Source: Cupriavidus respiraculi
GTDB lineage: Bacteria > Pseudomonadota > Gammaproteobacteria > Burkholderiales > Burkholderiaceae
Reading direction: 5' to 3'
DNA length: 64,000 nucleotides
NCBI RefSeq assembly: GCF_914271545.1
Contig: NZ_CAJZAH010000008.1
Location: forward strand, 1-64,000
Below the pieces are notes generated by a model, which saw only the letters and a program-made list of their open reading frames with translations, made no database searches and was not told the DNA's origin. Below are positions 59,841-64,000 of the stretch, piece by piece. Positions within the stretch are counted from its first letter, which is position 1, and each line of letters starts with the position of its first letter. Both the position numbers and the translations under genes were made by a program.

Positions 59841-62014
59841 CGATCCGGCGCTGGCATCGGGCGCGCACGCATGCGTGCGCCACGTTGGCGTGGTTCGCGG
59901 TGGCCGCCGCGCTGGCGCTGCCGGGGGCGCAGCGGGCCCACGCGCAGGGCGGCGCGCCAGGCAGTGCGCCCGGCAATGCGATCCAGCAGGTCGAGGCCAC
60001 CACGGTCGGTGAGCAGACCGTGTTTACCGTCACGCTGCAGGGTCCGCTCGCGCAGCCGCCGGCCGACTTCACCACGCAGAATCCCCCCAAGATCGCGCTC
60101 GACTTCGTCGGCATGGGCTTCGCGCAGGGACGGGCGCAGTACGACTACGGCGGCAAGCTGCTCAAGGGCGCCAACGTGGTCCAGATCGGCGACCGTACCC
60201 GCGTGGTACTGGATCTCACACGGGCGGCGAGCTACCGCACGCAGTCCCGGGGCAATCAGTTCGTCGTGCTGATCGACAACGTGGCGCCGGCCTCGCGCTC
60301 GAGCGCGCCGACTTTCGCCGCCAACAACGCACAGGCGCAGTCGCAGCTGTCGTCGCGGCCGGCGCTTCGTCAGATCGATTTCCGCCGCGGGCCCGACGGT
60401 GCCGGTCGCATCGTGGTGGACCTGTCCTCGCGCGACGGCGGCGTCAACATCGCGCAGCAGGGCCAGAACGTGGTGGTGGACTTTCTCAACACCGCGCTGC
60501 CGGAACACCTGCGCCGCCGCTACGACGTAAGCGACTTCGGCACGCCGGTGCAGGGCATGCGCGCGACCGACACCAACGGCAATGCCCGCCTGACCATCGA
60601 GCCGCGCGGCAACTGGGAGTACAGCTCCTACCAGACCGACACGCAGTTCGTGGTCGAGGTGCGGCCGATCAAGGAGGATCCGGGCAAGCTGATCAGCGGT
60701 CCCGGCTATCGCGGCGAGCGGCTGTCGCTGAACTTCCAGAACATCGACATCCGGGCGCTGCTGCAGGTCTTCGCCGACTTCACCAACCTGAACATCATCA
60801 CCAGCGAGAACGTGCAGGGCAACCTGACGCTGCGCCTGAAGGACGTGCCGTGGGATCAGGCGCTGCAGATCGTGCTCGACGCCAAGGGCCTGGCATCGCG
60901 CCGCAACGGCAACGTGCTGTGGGTGGCGCCGCGCGCCGAACTGGCGACCAAGGAAAAACTGGAGCTGGAGTCGCAGCAGCAGATCACCGATCTCGAACCG
61001 ATCCGCAGCCAGGTGTTCCAGCTGAACTACCAGCGCGCGGAGGATGTGCGGCGCATGCTGATCGGCGGCGGCACGGTGGGCGGCACCACGGGCGCCGCCG
61101 GCGTCGGCGCGCAGGCGGGCGCGGCGGCCATGGGCGCCAACCGCATGCTGTCGCGGCGCGGGTCGCTGACCGCCGATGCGCGCACCAACCAGCTGTTCGT
61201 GTCGGACGTGGCGAGCAAGCTCGAAGAGGTGCAGAGCTTCCTGATGAAGATCGACATCCCGGTGCGCCAGGTCATCATCGAGGCGCGCATCGTGGAGGCG
61301 GACGACAAGTTCAGCCGCAACCTCGGCGTCAAGCTCGGGTTCGCCGGCTCGTTCAACAACGCGCGCGTGGGCAACACCTACAACAACGTGCTGCCCGGCG
61401 CCACGTCGGACAATGGCCCGTTCCTGAGCCTGCCCGCCGGCTCCATCAACGGGGCCAGTCCGGCCAACCTGGCGGTGAGCCTGTTCAACAGCGCCGCCAC
61501 CCGCTTTCTCGCGCTGGAGCTCTCGGCGCTGGAGGCCGACGGCAAGGGCAAGATCATCTCCAGCCCGCGCGTGGTCACCGCCAACAACATCAAGGCGCTG
61601 ATCGAGCAGGGCACCGAGCTGCCCTACCAGGCGGCCACGTCCAGCGGCGCGACCTCGGTGCAGTTCCGCAAGGCCAACCTCAAGCTGGAGGTGACGCCGC
61701 AGATCACGCCGGAAGGCAACGTGCTGCTCGATGTCGACGTCAACAAGGACAGCGTGGGCATTCAGACGACGCAGGGCTTCGCCATCGACACCAAGCACGT
61801 GCAGACGCAGGTGCTGGTCGAGAACGGCGGCACGGTGGTGATCGGGGGCATCTATACCCAGACCGAGCGCAACGACGTCAACAAGGTGCCGCTGCTGGGC
61901 GATATCCCGGTGGTGGGCTACCTGTTCAAGAACAATGCGCGCACCAACGATCGCACCGAGCTGCTGGTCTTCCTGACGCCGCGCATCCTGAACGACAGCG
62001 TCTCGCTGAAATAG
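59837..62014 (+). CDS. pilQ: Type IV pilus secretin PilQ
   Basis: A 725-residue outer-membrane secretin through which the pilus is extruded. A signal sequence ends near ARAHAQGG (about residue 38). Two AMIN-type peptidoglycan-binding regions fall within about 45-280, then the N0/N1 domains (LNFQNIDIRALLQVFADFTN) and the C-terminal secretin with VPLLGDIPVVGYLFKNN near 685-701. Last gene of the operon; two hairpins follow. Confidence 0.96.
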   Translation: MTIRRWHRARTHACATLAWFAVAAALALPGAQRAHAQGGAPGSAPGNAIQQVEATTVGEQTVFTVTLQGPLAQPPADFTTQNPPKIALDFVGMGFAQGRAQYDYGGKLLKGANVVQIGDRTRVVLDLTRAASYRTQSRGNQFVVLIDNVAPASRSSAPTFAANNAQAQSQLSSRPALRQIDFRRGPDGAGRIVVDLSSRDGGVNIAQQGQNVVVDFLNTALPEHLRRRYDVSDFGTPVQGMRATDTNGNARLTIEPRGNWEYSSYQTDTQFVVEVRPIKEDPGKLISGPGYRGERLSLNFQNIDIRALLQVFADFTNLNIITSENVQGNLTLRLKDVPWDQALQIVLDAKGLASRRNGNVLWVAPRAELATKEKLELESQQQITDLEPIRSQVFQLNYQRAEDVRRMLIGGGTVGGTTGAAGVGAQAGAAAMGANRMLSRRGSLTADARTNQLFVSDVASKLEEVQSFLMKIDIPVRQVIIEARIVEADDKFSRNLGVKLGFAGSFNNARVGNTYNNVLPGATSDNGPFLSLPAGSINGASPANLAVSLFNSAATRFLALELSALEADGKGKIISSPRVVTANNIKALIEQGTELPYQAATSSGATSVQFRKANLKLEVTPQITPEGNVLLDVDVNKDSVGIQTTQGFAIDTKHVQTQVLVENGGTVVIGGIYTQTERNDVNKVPLLGDIPVVGYLFKNNARTNDRTELLVFLTPRILNDSVSLK

Positions 62015-62056
62015 GCCCAAATCGCCCGGCGCGGGCGCGATGCAGTAGACTGGCAG

Positions 62057-62084
62057 GCCGCATCGCGCCGATGCGGCTTTTTTT
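62057..62084 (+). terminator. pilMNOPQ terminator
   Basis: GCCGCATCG (62057-62065) pairs perfectly with CGATGCGGC (62069-62077), followed by TTTTTTT. It lies 43 bases after pilQ. A second hairpin, GCGGCCG (62136-62142) with CGGCCGC (62146-62152) then TTTCTT, may act as backup. Confidence 0.88.
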
Positions 62085-62135
62085 ATGGCCCGTTGCGCCG
62101 CAGGCGTCGGAAGCCGCGCCGCGGACGTTGGCAGG

Positions 62136-62158
62136 GCGGCCGAAGCGGCCGCTTTCTT
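62136..62158 (+). terminator. Second hairpin before aroK
   Basis: A perfect 7-bp GC stem with an AAG loop and a TTTCTT tail. It may reinforce pilMNOPQ termination or be part of an aroK leader. Confidence 0.5.
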
Positions 62159-62254
62159 GCGTGGCCCGCCGCAAAATAAGAAGATGATGCCGTTCCTTAC
62201 CTGCGGGGACGAAGCCTGCGCCAATGCGCCTGCTGCCGTTCCCGCGACACGCCA

Positions 62255-62866
62255 GTGACAGCAACCCGTCCGAACCTTTTCTTCGTCGGCCTGATGGGCG
62301 CCGGCAAGACCACCGTCGGCCGCACCGTCGCCCGCCGGCTCGACTACCCGTTCTTCGACTCGGACCACGAGCTCGAGGCGCGCTGCGGCGTCCGCATCCC
62401 GGTCATCTTCGACCACGAGGGCGAAGCCGGCTTTCGCGACCGCGAGGCGCACATGATCGACGAGCTGACCCGGCGCCAGGGCGTGGTGCTGGCGACCGGT
62501 GGCGGCGCCGTGCTGCGTCCGGCCAATCGCCAGTGCCTGAAGGAGCGCGGCACCGTCGTCTATCTGCGCGCCAGCCCGCACGACCTGTGGCTGCGCACGC
62601 GTCACGACCGCAACCGGCCGCTGCTGCAGACCGAGGACCCCAAGGGCAAGCTGGAGTCGCTGTACGCCGAGCGCGATCCGCTGTACCGTGAGGTGGCCGA
62701 TTTCATCATCGAAACCGGCAAGCCCTCGGTGGCCCAGCTTGCTAACATGGTGCTGATGCAGTTGGAGATGGCCGGCTTCGTGGCCGCGGCCACCAGCATC
62801 GAACATGGCGACGACGACGGCACGCCGTCGCCGCAGGACAGTCTTCCCAACAAGCCCTCCCGATGA
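62255..62866 (+). CDS. aroK: Shikimate kinase
   Basis: A 203-residue enzyme that phosphorylates shikimate in aromatic amino acid synthesis. Walker A GAGKTTVG is at residues 15-22, the substrate-binding FFDSDHELE near 34-42, FRDREAHMI near 64, and the glycine-rich ATGGGAV near 86. It starts with GTG 62255 without a visible Shine-Dalgarno sequence; no internal ATG before Walker A fits. aroB overlaps its end by 4 bases. A C-terminal extension of about 20 residues is Asp/Ser-rich. Confidence 0.95.
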   Translation: MTATRPNLFFVGLMGAGKTTVGRTVARRLDYPFFDSDHELEARCGVRIPVIFDHEGEAGFRDREAHMIDELTRRQGVVLATGGGAVLRPANRQCLKERGTVVYLRASPHDLWLRTRHDRNRPLLQTEDPKGKLESLYAERDPLYREVADFIIETGKPSVAQLANMVLMQLEMAGFVAAATSIEHGDDDGTPSPQDSLPNKPSR

Positions 62867-63969
62867 TTACCCTCGAAGTCGACCTCGGCTCGCGCAGCTA
62901 TCCCATCCATATCGGCACCGGCCTGCTCGACCGCGCCGACCTGCTGGCCCCGCACGTGCGCGGCCAGCATGCCGTCATCGTCACCAACGAGACCGTCGGT
63001 CCGCTCTATGCCGCGCGCGTCGAGGCGGTGCTGTCGGGCCTGGGCAAGAGCGTGCGCACCGTGACGCTGCCCGACGGCGAGTCGTTCAAGCACTGGGAAA
63101 CGCTGAACCTGATCTTCGACGCGCTGCTGTCGGCCGGTGCGGACCGCAAGACCACGCTGATCGCGCTGGGCGGTGGCGTGGTGGGCGACATGACGGGGTT
63201 TGCGGCCGCCTGCTACATGCGCGGGGTGCCCTTCGTGCAGATGCCGACCACGCTGCTGGCGCAGGTCGATTCGTCGGTCGGGGGCAAGACGGGCATCAAC
63301 CATCCGCTGGGCAAGAACATGATCGGCGCGTTCCACCAGCCCAATGCGGTGATCGCCGATATCGACACGCTGGCGACGTTGCCGCCGCGCGAGCTGGCCG
63401 CCGGCTTGGCCGAGGTGATCAAGCATGGCGCCATCGCCGACGCCGACTACTTCGCCTGGATCGAGCGCCATATCGCCGCCCTCAACGGCTGCGACGCCAC
63501 GCTGATGGCGCAGGCGGTGCAGCGTTCCTGCGAGATCAAGGCCGCGGTGGTCGCCCAGGACGAACGCGAGGGCGGCGTGCGCGCCACGCTGAACTTCGGC
63601 CATACCTTCGGCCATGCCATCGAGGCCGGCATGGGCTATGGCGCGTGGCTGCACGGCGAGGCCGTGGGCTGCGGCATGGTGATGGCCGCCGATCTGTCGC
63701 ACCGGCTGGGCTTTATCGACATCGAGACGCGCACCCGCATCCAGCGCCTGACCGCCGCGGCGATGCTGCCCGTGGTGGCCCCCGACCTGGGCGCCGACCG
63801 CTATATCGAGCTGATGAAGGTGGACAAGAAGGCCGAGGCCGGCCAGATCAAGTTCATCCTGCTCAAGAAGCTGGGCGAGGCCTTTGTCACCACGGTGCCC
63901 GATGCGGACCTGCGCGCGACGCTGGCCCACGCCGTGCTGCACCCTCCCGTCGAAGCGCCCGTCGCCTGA
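62863..63969 (+). CDS. aroB: 3-dehydroquinate synthase
   Basis: A 368-residue NAD- and metal-dependent enzyme, the second step of the shikimate pathway. The NAD-binding [16 protein letters not shown] is near residues 103-118, followed by [20 protein letters not shown]. Metal-ligand candidates are the Glu in GLAEVIKHG and the His residues in [10 protein letters not shown] and LHGEAV. ATG 62863 overlaps the aroK stop, so the two are coupled. From 63970 to 64000 no further gene is visible. Confidence 0.97.
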   Translation: MITLEVDLGSRSYPIHIGTGLLDRADLLAPHVRGQHAVIVTNETVGPLYAARVEAVLSGLGKSVRTVTLPDGESFKHWETLNLIFDALLSAGADRKTTLIALGGGVVGDMTGFAAACYMRGVPFVQMPTTLLAQVDSSVGGKTGINHPLGKNMIGAFHQPNAVIADIDTLATLPPRELAAGLAEVIKHGAIADADYFAWIERHIAALNGCDATLMAQAVQRSCEIKAAVVAQDEREGGVRATLNFGHTFGHAIEAGMGYGAWLHGEAVGCGMVMAADLSHRLGFIDIETRTRIQRLTAAAMLPVVAPDLGADRYIELMKVDKKAEAGQIKFILLKKLGEAFVTTVPDADLRATLAHAVLHPPVEAPVA

Positions 63970-64000
63970 GCGGGCGGCCTGGCCTTGCAGCCCCGGCGAT

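Overview
The window reads as a chromosome segment of a high-GC betaproteobacterium of the Burkholderiaceae, most like Cupriavidus or Ralstonia. This rests on gene order and protein sequence character: the tRNA-Tyr-Gly-Thr-tuf-tRNA-Trp-secE-nusG-rpoBC block, a fused str-S10-spc-alpha ribosomal cluster with infA between secY and rpmJ, ponA/pilMNOPQ-aroKB, and cyaY facing lptM-lysA. No sequence search was possible, so the genus is an inference. I see no insertion sequence, phage, CRISPR array or island; this is core genome.

Layout. 1-105: the 3' end of a 5S rRNA with its terminator. 296-14727: a promoter, three tRNAs, tuf, tRNA-Trp, secE, nusG, rplKAJL and rpoBC, ending in a strong terminator. 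14783-17387: a small hypothetical gene and, divergently, recQ. 17442-37516: the ribosomal protein super-cluster (rpsL, rpsG, fusA, a second tuf, then S10, spc and alpha genes through rplQ), broken internally by a terminator and by at least three internal promoters. 37539-39877: cutA-dsbD. 39890-43226, minus strand: a CorA-like transporter, hemB and ysxC, with a plus-strand candidate small RNA between hemB and ysxC. 43681-47942: cytochrome c4 and the system II cytochrome c maturation pair resB-ccsB. 48092-51935: a lipoprotein, an ECF sigma factor and its anti-sigma, then msrPQ. 51979-54056: lysA and lptM (minus) against cyaY (plus). 54148-62014: PBP1a divergent from the type IV pilus assembly operon pilMNOPQ. 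62255-63969: aroK-aroB.

Many genes form functional sets. Transcription and translation machinery fills the first 37 kb. DsbD, cytochrome c4, ResB and CcsB concern periplasmic thiol redox state and c-type cytochromes. MsrPQ repairs oxidised periplasmic methionine next to an ECF/anti-sigma pair that could respond to envelope stress. PilMNOPQ with PBP1a links pilus secretin assembly to the cell wall.

The most interesting points are the candidate small RNA at about 42380-42496, with an exposed CTCCTCC (anti-Shine-Dalgarno-like) loop and a strong terminator; the ECF operon with GGAATA elements upstream of both the lipoprotein gene and msrP; the two tuf copies, which differ by one silent base; the terminator-plus-promoter that splits rpsJ from the rest of the S10 operon; and a dyad lying over the rplN promoter. 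None is proven from sequence alone.
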